Source: Desulfobulbus sp.
GTDB taxonomy: Bacteria; Desulfobacterota; Desulfobulbia; Desulfobulbales; Desulfobulbaceae
Length of the DNA: 52,217 nt
NCBI GenBank assembly: GCA_011051875.1
Contig: DRKI01000074.1
Span: 1 to 52,217, forward strand
Direction of reading: 5' to 3'
This document shows positions 26,629 to 34,842 of this stretch, piece after piece (position 1 is the first letter of the stretch; the number at the start of each line of letters is the position of its first letter). The notes beneath the pieces are model-generated. The model saw nothing but the letters and a program-made list of their open reading frames with translations. It was not told where the DNA came from and ran no database searches. Made by a program: the position numbers and the translations under genes.

Positions 26629-27033
26629 GATCGTCTTGTTTCTGCTCTGGTTTCCTGATGGTTAACCGTTAAGTGGACATGACAAATGGTGTCACAGGCA
26701 GCCCCGATCCCATGCCGCGGGAGCACCCGGTCTGCAGGAAAGGATCGGTTCCGCGCGCCTGCGGCGGCTGTGCCCCTGCGGTCCTGGCGGCAGCGCCTAC
26801 CGTACAAACTATAATACCGAAGTCGGGATTGTCTATTTGCCGCCTGAAAATAATCCTCCGCTTCCCTCCCATCCCGATCCGTCCCGGACAATACTGCGCA
26901 GTGGTACTTTTTCCGGCTGCGGAATGTTTTCCCATTGACAGGATTTCCTAGATCAGATAACGTAATCTTTAATAATAATTATCGAATCAAAAACCCTGTC
27001 CGACCAACCCGTATCATAGAGGAGAAATGAGCT
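26629..27033. other. 405-base divergent intergenic region
   Basis: Upstream space shared by the J-domain gene (leftward) and the peroxidase operon (rightward). No convincing gene is present. Near the J-domain start are a palindrome TTAACCGTTAA (26662-26672) and an inverted repeat TGACA-N5-TGTCA (26680-26694), either of which could be an operator. The right 120 bases are AT-rich and hold the peroxidase promoter listed separately. Confidence 0.5.
26935..26963 (+). promoter_or_regulatory. sigma-70-type promoter of the peroxidase operon
   Basis: A perfect -35 TTGACA (26935-26940) and -10 TAACGT (26958-26963) are separated by 17 bases, in an AT-rich stretch about 70 bases ahead of the peroxidase ATG. 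Confidence 0.65.
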
Positions 27034-28149
27034 ATGAAACTCAAGCGTTATGCTGTTTCGTTCCTGGCCGCCACAGTCCTGGCCTCCTGGGCCGTGGCAC
27101 AGGAGGCATCCCGCCCCCTGGGGTTGCCGTCTGTGCCGGTGCCGGTGGACAACCTCCAGGACGAAGTCAAGATTCAACTGGGCGACAAGCTATTCCATGA
27201 CAAACGTTTCAGCTCCGACGGCACGGTAAGCTGCGCCACCTGCCATGCACGGGAAAAGGCCTTTACCGACAGCCCACTCCCGGTTTCCGAAGGCGTGGGC
27301 AAGCAGAAAGGAACCCGCAACGCGCCCACGGTCATCAATGCCGCCTACAACCACTCCCAGTTCTGGGACGGCAGGGAGCCGGACCTGGAATCACAGTCAG
27401 GCCAGCCCTTTCTCAACCCGGTGGAACATGGTCTCAAGGACTACGACCCCATCCTGAAGATCGTCCGCACCGATCCCGAGTACAGGGAACTGTTCAGACG
27501 GGTCTTCGGCAAGAGCGGCAAGGAGATCACCATCGAGGAGGTCAAGAAGGCCATTGCCAGCTTCGAACGGACCATCATCTCCGGTGACTCACCATTTGAC
27601 CGCTATTACTACGGCGGCGACACGACAGCCATGAGCGAGTCGGCCATCCGCGGCCTGCAGGTCTTTCTCGGCCCGGGACGCTGCGTCTCCTGCCACACCA
27701 TCACCGACACCCATGCCCTGTTCACCGACAACAGGTTCCACAACCTGGGAGTTGGCTTTGACAGCATCAGCAAGGATCTCAAGGAGATGGCGACAGCGTT
27801 CACCAAAGCCAAAAAAGAGGGGACCAATGTTGACATCGCGGTCCTGACCAACGGGAACACCTCTGAACTGGGACGGTTCGCCATCACCGGCCAGTGGCGG
27901 GACATCGGCGCCTTCAAGACACCGGGGCTGCGCAACGTCGCGGTCACCGACCCCTACATGCACGACGGCAGCCTGGAGACCCTTGACGACGTGGTGGAAT
28001 TCTACAACCTCGGCGGCCGCATGGACGAAAGCGAACCTATCAACAGTTTCCAGAGCGGCGGTATCAGGCCTCTGAACCTGAGCGATAGGCAGAAAGACGA
28101 CCTGGTGGAATTCCTGCGGGCCCTGACCAGCCCGGAATATAAAAAATAA
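27034..28149 (+). CDS. di-heme cytochrome c peroxidase (CcpA/MauG family)
   Basis: A periplasmic 371-residue di-heme protein that reduces hydrogen peroxide with electrons from a c-type cytochrome, or a MauG-like relative. A Sec signal peptide ends near AVAQ (residue about 23). Heme attachment sites are CATCH (67-71) and CVSCH (217-221). The RNAPTVINAAYN and FWDGRE stretches and the C-terminal FKTPGLRNVAVTDPYMHDGS segment with a Met ligand candidate are typical of bacterial CCPs. A GAGGAG ribosome site precedes the ATG. It is the first gene of a three-gene periplasmic operon, with a mono-heme cytochrome as last gene that could donate electrons. Confidence 0.92.
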   Translation: MKLKRYAVSFLAATVLASWAVAQEASRPLGLPSVPVPVDNLQDEVKIQLGDKLFHDKRFSSDGTVSCATCHAREKAFTDSPLPVSEGVGKQKGTRNAPTVINAAYNHSQFWDGREPDLESQSGQPFLNPVEHGLKDYDPILKIVRTDPEYRELFRRVFGKSGKEITIEEVKKAIASFERTIISGDSPFDRYYYGGDTTAMSESAIRGLQVFLGPGRCVSCHTITDTHALFTDNRFHNLGVGFDSISKDLKEMATAFTKAKKEGTNVDIAVLTNGNTSELGRFAITGQWRDIGAFKTPGLRNVAVTDPYMHDGSLETLDDVVEFYNLGGRMDESEPINSFQSGGIRPLNLSDRQKDDLVEFLRALTSPEYKK

Positions 28150-28240
28150 CCAGTGGACCTTCAGGATACACATCCGCAGGAGCCCGGTCCGGTGGTGCCG
28201 GATCGGTCCCTGTTTTCCGCCTTCTGACAAGGAGTATACA

Positions 28241-29305
28241 ATGAACAGTCTGAACCGACGTGATCTTCTCAAGGGTGCCGGCGTACTGCTTGCCGGGGCG
28301 ACCCTGCCCGTCAGCCTCATCGAGATGGCCTTTGCCGATGCAAGCAGGAATTTCACCTTTGCCTACATCTCCGACTCCCATATCCAGCAGATCAAGGGCA
28401 ACAGGTTTGTCCGCAACTGGGACCGCGGCCTCATCCGCGCCGTGGCCGAGGCCAACCTTCTCGACCCGCGGCCCGACTTTATCTTCTACGGCGGTGACAT
28501 CGCCCAGCTCGGCAAGAAGGCCGAGATCGACCATGGCCTGGAGATCCTCTCCGGCCTGCGCGACAAGGTCTACTATGTGATGGGCGAGCACGACTACTAT
28601 CTCGACCTCGGGGAATACTGGCGCAGCCAGCTCGGACCGGACCACTACAGCTTTGATCACAAGGGCATGCATTTCGTGGTCCTCAACTCCATCCTCACCT
28701 ACGACGACTGGACCCACAACCGCTGGTCCAGCGGCGAGGAGCGTATGGGCGTGATGGCCGGCCTGGACGACCATCGGGGCTCACCCTTCATGGTGGGTGC
28801 CAGGCAGCGGGAATGGCTCAAAAAGGACCTGGCCAAGGTCGACGTCAACACGCCTGTCACCATCTTCTCCCACTCGCCGCTGCAGAAGATCTTCCGTAAC
28901 TGGAACTTCTGGACCGAGGATGCGGAGCAGATCCAGGCCCTGCTCAGGCCCTTCAAAAAGGTCAATGTCTTCTACGGTCACGTGCACCAGATCCAGTACA
29001 ACCAGATCGGCAACATCAGTTTCCATGCCGCCATGGCCACGGCCTGGCCCTGGCCCTATCCGCAGAGCAATGCCCGGGCCGAGAGCTACCTGCCCAAGCT
29101 GACCGTGCCCATGAACCGGGCCGATCCCTTCTTCGAGCGGGACGCCACCGGCTGGCAGTACATCGACATCCATTCGGGCAACGCGACCATGCACTTCAGC
29201 CTGCCCGACAATGCACCCCGGACCGTGGCCTTCAACCCTGCAACCGGCCGGCCCGAGGACGTCAAGTACCAGGAGAACCGCATTCCGCCGCAATTTCATT
29301 ATTGA
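28241..29305 (+). CDS. Tat-exported metallophosphoesterase
   Basis: A 354-residue calcineurin-like phosphoesterase. The N-terminus carries a twin-arginine signal (NRRDLLKGAG) followed by a hydrophobic stretch and cleavage near MAFADA, so it is exported folded with its metals. Metal-site motifs appear in order: ISDSHIQ, GGDIAQLG, GEHDYY (in place of the usual GNHD), FSHSPLQK and GHVHQ. It lies 91 bases after the peroxidase and 101 before the cytochrome c gene on the same strand. The substrate is unknown. A structural rather than enzymatic link to the two heme proteins is possible. Confidence 0.88.
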   Translation: MNSLNRRDLLKGAGVLLAGATLPVSLIEMAFADASRNFTFAYISDSHIQQIKGNRFVRNWDRGLIRAVAEANLLDPRPDFIFYGGDIAQLGKKAEIDHGLEILSGLRDKVYYVMGEHDYYLDLGEYWRSQLGPDHYSFDHKGMHFVVLNSILTYDDWTHNRWSSGEERMGVMAGLDDHRGSPFMVGARQREWLKKDLAKVDVNTPVTIFSHSPLQKIFRNWNFWTEDAEQIQALLRPFKKVNVFYGHVHQIQYNQIGNISFHAAMATAWPWPYPQSNARAESYLPKLTVPMNRADPFFERDATGWQYIDIHSGNATMHFSLPDNAPRTVAFNPATGRPEDVKYQENRIPPQFHY

Positions 29306-29406
29306 ACAGCAACGGGACCGGCGGCACCCGGTCCGCCCGCCACGGCGGCGGCAGCGGACCTTTTCCCGGCCCGGTCAAGCCCTCTGACACCACAAGGAGA
29401 TAAACA

Positions 29407-29820
29407 ATGGGAATCAAGCAAGTGACCATGGCTGTCCTGGCGGCAGCGACCCTTTTCCTGGCCGGCGTCCATCCGGCGCAGGCCGATGAATTCACCACCC
29501 AGGACCTGGAGCTCTGGCAGAACCAGTACCAGGCAGCGGTCAAAAAGGGCCGCCAGGTCTTCACCGATCCGGGCCTGGGCACCAACGGCGTTGTCTGTGC
29601 CCAGTGTCATCCCAACGCGGCCAACACCCATCCGGAGACCTATCCGAAGTTCCAGAAACAGCTCGGCAAGGTGGCCACCATGGCCGAGATGATCAATTTC
29701 TGTATCATGAATCCGCTGGAGGGCAAGCCCCTGGCCCTGGACGACCCGCGGATGATCGCCATCCAGGCCTATATCACCGAGGAACGGCGCGGTGTACCGC
29801 TGGCCCCCGGCAAACACTGA
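29407..29820 (+). CDS. periplasmic mono-heme cytochrome c
   Basis: A 137-residue secreted cytochrome. A Sec signal peptide ends near AQADE (residue about 27). The single heme site is CAQCH (64-68). The rest resembles SoxA/TsdA-type small cytochrome domains, with NFCIMNPLEGKPL followed by a helix ending IQAYITEERRG. It carries AAGGAGAT ahead of the ATG and is followed by a strong terminator. Likely the electron partner of the di-heme peroxidase two genes upstream; this is inferred from the operon. Confidence 0.85.
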   Translation: MGIKQVTMAVLAAATLFLAGVHPAQADEFTTQDLELWQNQYQAAVKKGRQVFTDPGLGTNGVVCAQCHPNAANTHPETYPKFQKQLGKVATMAEMINFCIMNPLEGKPLALDDPRMIAIQAYITEERRGVPLAPGKH

Positions 29821-29843
29821 ACAGGCAAAGATTGCGGACAAGA

Positions 29844-29869
29844 AAACGACCCGGCAAGCCGGGTCGTTT
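29844..29869 (+). terminator. rho-independent terminator of the peroxidase operon
   Basis: An eleven- to twelve-base GC-rich stem (29844-29855 with 29858-29869) closes a minimal CAAG loop and has A residues before and T residues after, 24 bases past the cytochrome stop. Confidence 0.8.
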
Positions 29870-30047
29870 GTAATGGGGCGGCCACTGGGTGCTGCGACCG
29901 TTTTCAGGCCATGGCTCGGTCCGGCGGCACGCGGTGACCGGCGCGACCGCGCAGGGACGGGGTGCCTGTGCCAATGTACGGTCCCATCATCGCCCCGGGG
30001 AGGGGGGATCTGCGCCTGCTGTTGCAGCGGGCCGCTGCACTCCCGCC

Positions 30048-30494
30048 TCAGAAGGGAACGTCGTCGCCGGTGGGAGGCGGCTCGGAGCCGGAGAAATCGT
30101 CTCCGCCAAAACCGCCCTGGGATCCATCGTTGAAAGTGCCGCCATGACCGCCTCCGCCGACCGTGGCGCCGCGGGGAGTGAGAAACTGAACATCCTGGGC
30201 CACCACCTCGGTGGTGTAGCGTTCGTTGCCGTTCTGGTCCTGCCACTTCCTGGTCTGCAGCCTGCCCTCAACGTAGACCTTGGCCCCCTTGGAGAGATAC
30301 TCGTTGCACAGTTCGGCCAACCTGCTCCAGACAACAACCTTGTGCCACTCGGTCTGTTCCTGCATCTGGCCGTCCTGGCCCTTCCACCGCCTGGAGGTCG
30401 CCAGATTGAGCGACGCCACCGGGGTGCCGTTCTGGGTATAGCGCAGTTCCGGGTCCCTGCCCAGGTTGCCTATCAGTATCACCTTGTTCACCAT
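30048..30494 (-). CDS. ssb: single-stranded DNA-binding protein
   Basis: A 148-residue SSB that coats single-stranded DNA in replication and repair. The OB-fold begins [16 protein letters not shown] and includes [19 protein letters not shown] and [14 protein letters not shown] glycine-rich linker leads to the acidic tip DDVPF, the docking site for partner proteins. It lies 155 bases downstream of a spore-photoproduct-lyase-like gene on the same strand. About 180 bases between its stop and the cytochrome terminator show no gene. Confidence 0.95.
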   Translation of the reverse strand: MVNKVILIGNLGRDPELRYTQNGTPVASLNLATSRRWKGQDGQMQEQTEWHKVVVWSRLAELCNEYLSKGAKVYVEGRLQTRKWQDQNGNERYTTEVVAQDVQFLTPRGATVGGGGHGGTFNDGSQGGFGGDDFSGSEPPPTGDDVPF

Positions 30495-30649
30495 GTTCTA
30501 CCTGCCTCTTGCATATTGTTGATCTGGAAGTCCCGGGCCGGGGCAGAGTGCCTCCGGATCCGCCCCTGCATCGGCAGCGCCGGAACGGTGGTAATATTAC
30601 CCGCCGGCCAGGAAAAAGAAAGGCTTTTCATGCTCACGGTCTCCCCTGC

Positions 30650-31753
30650 TCAGAAGACGCTGCGGTCGAGCATGGCCGGCAGCCCTCCCTGCTCATCGGG
30701 CGTGAACCCGAACACCTGCCGCCAGATGGCCTCGCTCTCCATGCAGAAATAGATGCAGGTGGACCCGGCGGCATGCCGCCGCAGGGCATCATGGATGAAC
30801 CGGTACATCTCCACCCGCAGGTCCCGGAAATAGCGGCATTTGCCGTCCAGGCCGTCGATGAACTCCTGGTAGAAGAAGCGGGAGCCCGGGAAACGGGTGG
30901 TGGCGATGGTCTTGAGCGGCGGCAGGAAGCGCAGTGCACCCATGGAGATCCAGGCGATACTCTCCCGGGGCACGGTGGCAAAGAGGCGGTCAATGGTCTG
31001 CAGGTACCCTTCCCGCCACCCCTCATGGTAGATGACGGGATCGAAGTGAAAGGCCAGCCGGTAGCCCCAGCCGGCACAGCGGGCGGCGGCCGCGAGCCGC
31101 TCCTCCAGGGATGCGGTGCGGAGTTCCTCCCGGGCCATGACCGGCGGGCTGTTGAGCGACCAGGCAACGATGGTCCGGCCGCCATGGTCGAGTCCCTCCA
31201 GGTTGTCGATCGCCACGCTCTTGGTCTTCAGCTCGAGGACCGCCCGCGGCCTGGAACGTATCCAGTGGACCAGGCGGGTGCTGAGGCCGGTCAGGGAATC
31301 CAGGGCCAGGCTGTCGGTGAACTCGCCGGTGCCGATGCGGAAGAACTGGTCCGGAAAGGCGTCATAGGCGTGTTCAAGCTCGGCGAACAGGTCCCCGATG
31401 TTGACAAAGAAGCTGAGCCAGGGATTGTTGAGATAGGCCTGCAGGATGCAGTAGACGCAGTCCATGGGGCAGTTCATGCCGATATTGAGCACCTGGTAGC
31501 CGCAGCAGCGGTACTCGCGGGTGGCGGGACAGGGCTTGAGGAAGCGGCCCCGGTTGCGGCAGAGCAGCAGGTGCCGCTTGCCAATGTCCAGGTTGTCGGG
31601 ATACACACCTGCGATGCCCGGGGTCCGGCCCGGCGCAAGCACGGTGACCGGCAGGCCGCTGCGCCGGATGATCTCCCTGGTATAGGGCATCTCCAGGCAG
31701 TCCTCGGCCACGTGCAGGTGGACAAGATGGTTGGCTGGGTCGGTGTAGGGCAT
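30650..31753 (-). CDS. spore photoproduct lyase-like radical SAM protein
   Basis: A 367-residue radical SAM protein of the SplB family, which in Bacillus repairs the thymine dimer of UV-treated spores. The 4Fe-4S site is C95-x3-C99-x2-C102 (CPMDCVYC), within an otherwise SplB-like N-terminal half. The C-terminal half holds LELKTKS, GYRLAFHFDPVIYHEGW and LGALRF-like stretches (here MGALRFLPP). The SplB-family cysteine cannot be assigned without alignment. No sporulation gene is near and the organism is diderm, so a general DNA-lesion or different substrate is likely. It begins 18 bases after a glycosyltransferase gene. Confidence 0.82.
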   Translation of the reverse strand: MPYTDPANHLVHLHVAEDCLEMPYTREIIRRSGLPVTVLAPGRTPGIAGVYPDNLDIGKRHLLLCRNRGRFLKPCPATREYRCCGYQVLNIGMNCPMDCVYCILQAYLNNPWLSFFVNIGDLFAELEHAYDAFPDQFFRIGTGEFTDSLALDSLTGLSTRLVHWIRSRPRAVLELKTKSVAIDNLEGLDHGGRTIVAWSLNSPPVMAREELRTASLEERLAAAARCAGWGYRLAFHFDPVIYHEGWREGYLQTIDRLFATVPRESIAWISMGALRFLPPLKTIATTRFPGSRFFYQEFIDGLDGKCRYFRDLRVEMYRFIHDALRRHAAGSTCIYFCMESEAIWRQVFGFTPDEQGGLPAMLDRSVF

Positions 31754-31771
31754 GATATAAGTCCCCGGGAT

Positions 31772-32704
31772 TCAGGGAAACGCCGGAGACCGGACGGTCT
31801 CCCCCGATCGACGCCCACGGCCGGACGGGTCCGCATCGCCGCAGGGGACAGGCCCTGCCCCCTTCCGGTAGCGGTCCGGCAGGGCCAGGTAGGCCTCTCC
31901 TTCCTCCCTGCGGCCGTGTTTGATGCACCCGTGCCCATAGATCGCGCACTTGCGCTCCAGCTCGGCCAGGGCCAGGCGCCGCTGGACCGGGGTGAGGTGC
32001 GCCTGCTCCAGCAGTCTGCAGATCGACCTGATGCGGAAGGTGTCCATGCCCAGGCGGTACCGGTTCGAGAGCTGGTCGGGCCGGCCACCGTTCTTGAAGG
32101 TCAGGGGACGATCCACCAGGAGAAACTCTTCGTGCACCGCGGCCCGCAGCCAGAGGTCGTAGTCTTCGCAGCAGACCAGGGATTCGTCGAACAGGCCGTG
32201 GCGCCGGAAGAACTCCGCCCTGACCATCACCGTGGACATACCCACCACGCACATGGCCAGGCAGCGGTCGAAGATCTCACCTCCGGGAGGCGCATGTTTT
32301 TTCTTCTGGTTGACCCGCCTGCCACGGCGGAACCATATCTCCCGGGTATGGGAAATCAGCATGCCGGGATGCTCCTGCATGGCCTGTTCCTGTACTGCCA
32401 GCTTTTCCGGGTCCCACCAGTCGTCGGAATCGAGAAAACAGAGCAGCCCGCCGCCGGCCTCGGCTATTCCCCTGTTCCTGGCCGCGGCAGCGCCCCGGTT
32501 CTCCTGGAAAATGTACCGGATTTCACGACCCGAGACCGTGGCCATGGTCCGGACCAGGTCAGCGGTACCATCGGTGGAACCGTCATCGACCACGATCAGT
32601 TCGTCGCAGGGCCTGGTCTGGGCCAGGACCGAGCCCATGGCCTTTTCCAGGAAACCAACCCGGTTCCAGGTCGGTATGATAACGGAAATTCTCTGGTTCT
32701 TCAT
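31772..32704 (-). CDS. family 2 glycosyltransferase
   Basis: A 310-residue GT-A fold glycosyltransferase that adds a sugar from a nucleotide donor to an envelope glycan or lipid acceptor; the precise reaction is unknown. The N-terminus ISVIIPTWNRVGFLEKA, VVDDGSTDGT and CFLDSDDWW (DxD-like metal site) are classic GT2 motifs. No membrane segment is seen. The ATG at 32704 is chosen because the GT2 fold begins there; the frame is open to 32761. Its C-terminal extension is basic and rich in Arg. Confidence 0.85.
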   Translation of the reverse strand: MKNQRISVIIPTWNRVGFLEKAMGSVLAQTRPCDELIVVDDGSTDGTADLVRTMATVSGREIRYIFQENRGAAAARNRGIAEAGGGLLCFLDSDDWWDPEKLAVQEQAMQEHPGMLISHTREIWFRRGRRVNQKKKHAPPGGEIFDRCLAMCVVGMSTVMVRAEFFRRHGLFDESLVCCEDYDLWLRAAVHEEFLLVDRPLTFKNGGRPDQLSNRYRLGMDTFRIRSICRLLEQAHLTPVQRRLALAELERKCAIYGHGCIKHGRREEGEAYLALPDRYRKGAGPVPCGDADPSGRGRRSGETVRSPAFP

Positions 32705-33053
32705 TCCTGGCTGATTCCTTTCCGGCACCTGCTCTCCATCTGCGGGCAGGCGGGGCGGCACGCCGCAACAGGTATGGGTCTCACCCCCGGCCCCAGTTTG
32801 TTATGGCGCAGAGTACGCCTTGTATAGTATATTGTATAGTTTTAACTGCAACCTTAAATCGCAAGCGGTCACATGGTCCCCATCTGCACGCGCCCGAACC
32901 TCCCGACACCGGGTTGGATTATCGTGAAGTTCGATCACGCACAGCTGTGGCACCAGGCAACCGCCTACAAATAACCATTGATTCAAGGTAATTCGAGATC
33001 AGTTCCCTTTAAGCCACGACCAGGGACATCTAGGATCCGGGGTCGCATCGATC
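32705..33053. other. 349-base intergenic region between divergent genes
   Basis: It separates the leftward glycosyltransferase from the rightward RNase G gene. It holds an AT-rich block (32815-32842) with the direct repeat TTGTATAG / TTGTATAG and several TATA-like -10 candidates on both strands, followed by repeat copy E. No gene is seen. Confidence 0.5.
32863..32966 (+). repeat. dispersed repeat family 2, copy E (hairpin element)
   Basis: A 104-base copy of the family 2 element: AAGCGGT at 32863-32869, CTGCACGCG and GAACCTCCCG inside, GATCACGCACAGC, and ACCGCCT at 32960-32966. Compared with copy D it differs mainly in the central loop, while both inverted arms are kept. Confidence 0.65.
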
Positions 33054-34592
33054 ATGAATATAGATATCCTCATCAATGCAGCATTCTATGAGAACCGGAT
33101 TGCCCTGGTGGAAAACGGCGACCTGCTTGAGTTCTACCTGGAGCGGCCATCGGAAAAGGGGCTGGTGGGCAACATCTACTACGGCCGCGTGGTCAGGGTG
33201 CTGCCCGGGATGCAGGCCGCCTTTGTCGACATCGGGCTGGAACGGACCGGCTTTCTCTACGTGGATGACATCCATGTCTCGGCCACGGGCATGGAGCAGA
33301 TCGTCACCGGCCAGGAACAGATCTGCTCCCGGGCCAACGTGATGCCCAGGGAGATCTGCTCGGGCCACAAGGAGCGCAACGGCTCCGGGCCCTGCATCTC
33401 CGAGCTCATCAAGGAGGGCGAGGAGATCCTGGTCCAGATCTCCAAGGAGCCCATGGGCACCAAGGGGGCGCGGCTGACCTGTCACATCACCCTGCCCTGC
33501 CGCAACCTGGTCTTCATGCCGCTCACCGATCATATCGGCATCTCGCGTAAAATCGCCGACGAGGATGTCCGCGCCAGGCTGCGGCAGAAGATCGAGAAAC
33601 TCAGGCCGCGGGGAACGGGATTCATCGTCCGCACCGTGGCCGAAAACGTGAGCGAGGGAGAGCTGGAGGCGGACATGGAGTTCCTGCTCCTGCTCTGGGA
33701 TGACATCAAGGCCAAGACCGCCGGCCTCCGTGCACCCAGCCTGGTCTACAAGGATCTCGATATCGTGCTCCGCTCGGTGCGCGACCTGTTCACCGACGAG
33801 GTGCGCGAACTGATCATCGACTCGCCCGAGGCCCACCAGCGGCTGCTCTCCTTTGTCAAGGCCTTTGCCCCGGACCTGCAGCAGAAGATCACCCTCTACC
33901 AGGGCGAACTGCCGCTGTTCGAGTCCCGCGGCATCGAGGTGGAGATCAACCGGGCCCTGGACAAGAAGGTCTGGCTCCGCTCCGGCGGCTACATCGTCAT
34001 CGAAACCACCGAGGCGCTCACGGTCATCGATGTCAACACCGGCCGCTACGTGGGCAAGAATGATCTCGGCGACACCATCTTCAAGACCAACATGGAGGCG
34101 GTCAAGGAGATCGCCTACCAGCTCAGGCTGCGCAACATCGGCGGCATCATCATCATCGACTTCATCGACATGGACTCGCCCCGCCACCGGGAGGAGCTGT
34201 TTGCCGCCTTCCAGGAGGCCATGAGCAAGGACAAGAGCCGGGTCAACATCCTCAAGCTCTCCGAGTTCGGCCTGGTCCAGATGACCCGCAAGCGCTCCTG
34301 CGACTCCCTGTCGCAGATGCTCTGCGAGCCCTGCTTCTACTGCGGGGGTGACGGGTTCATCAAGTCACAGCGCACCATCTGCCACGAGATTTTCCGGCGC
34401 ATCACCCGCAACGCCCCCAAGGTGGGCGGCTCCAACGTGACGATCAAGGTGCATCCACGGGTGGCCGACATGCTGCTCAGTGAAGAGACCGAGAACATTG
34501 AACAACTGGAAAAGGAAACCGGCAAGCGGTTCATTATCATCCCGGTTCCCGATATCCATATCAAGCGGTACGAAATCGTCTGGAACGAGTAA
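33054..34592 (+). CDS. rng: ribonuclease G/E family endoribonuclease
   Basis: A 512-residue endonuclease of the RNase E/G family, processing 16S rRNA 5' ends and mRNA. It begins with an S1 domain (about 35-130) holding VGNIYYGRVVRVLPGMQAAFVD, interrupted by a cysteine-containing insert (about 88-112). The catalytic DNase I-like part has the metal aspartates in TVIDVNTG and IIIIDFIDM, and the zinc-link is CEPCFYCGG. The length and absence of a long C-terminal scaffold fit RNase G rather than RNase E. The ATG follows a weak ribosome site. Confidence 0.92.
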   Translation: MNIDILINAAFYENRIALVENGDLLEFYLERPSEKGLVGNIYYGRVVRVLPGMQAAFVDIGLERTGFLYVDDIHVSATGMEQIVTGQEQICSRANVMPREICSGHKERNGSGPCISELIKEGEEILVQISKEPMGTKGARLTCHITLPCRNLVFMPLTDHIGISRKIADEDVRARLRQKIEKLRPRGTGFIVRTVAENVSEGELEADMEFLLLLWDDIKAKTAGLRAPSLVYKDLDIVLRSVRDLFTDEVRELIIDSPEAHQRLLSFVKAFAPDLQQKITLYQGELPLFESRGIEVEINRALDKKVWLRSGGYIVIETTEALTVIDVNTGRYVGKNDLGDTIFKTNMEAVKEIAYQLRLRNIGGIIIIDFIDMDSPRHREELFAAFQEAMSKDKSRVNILKLSEFGLVQMTRKRSCDSLSQMLCEPCFYCGGDGFIKSQRTICHEIFRRITRNAPKVGGSNVTIKVHPRVADMLLSEETENIEQLEKETGKRFIIIPVPDIHIKRYEIVWNE

Positions 34593-34842
34593 ATCACCCC
34601 GGCATTATCTCCATATCGGCAACGGTTGCCAGTGCTCCAGAGTCGTTCAACCGGACCGACGGGTCCCCCGCCCGCCATGTGTGGGGCCTGACCGGACGAA
34701 GATGGATGTGCCGCTGAACGTTTACCGGCGGCAGACGTCGCAAACCCGGGACCGCAAACCAGGCACCGGGAACACGGAACCACAAATCCGAAACCCGGAA
34801 CTCTGCCGGGTCCCTATTTTCGTTTAAACAACAGGTAAGATC

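Noticed and set aside
30509-32827. 772-codon plus-strand open frame across the SplB-like and glycosyltransferase genes
   Set aside because: Lacks any domain signature; the opposite strand carries two recognisable enzymes with intact motifs.
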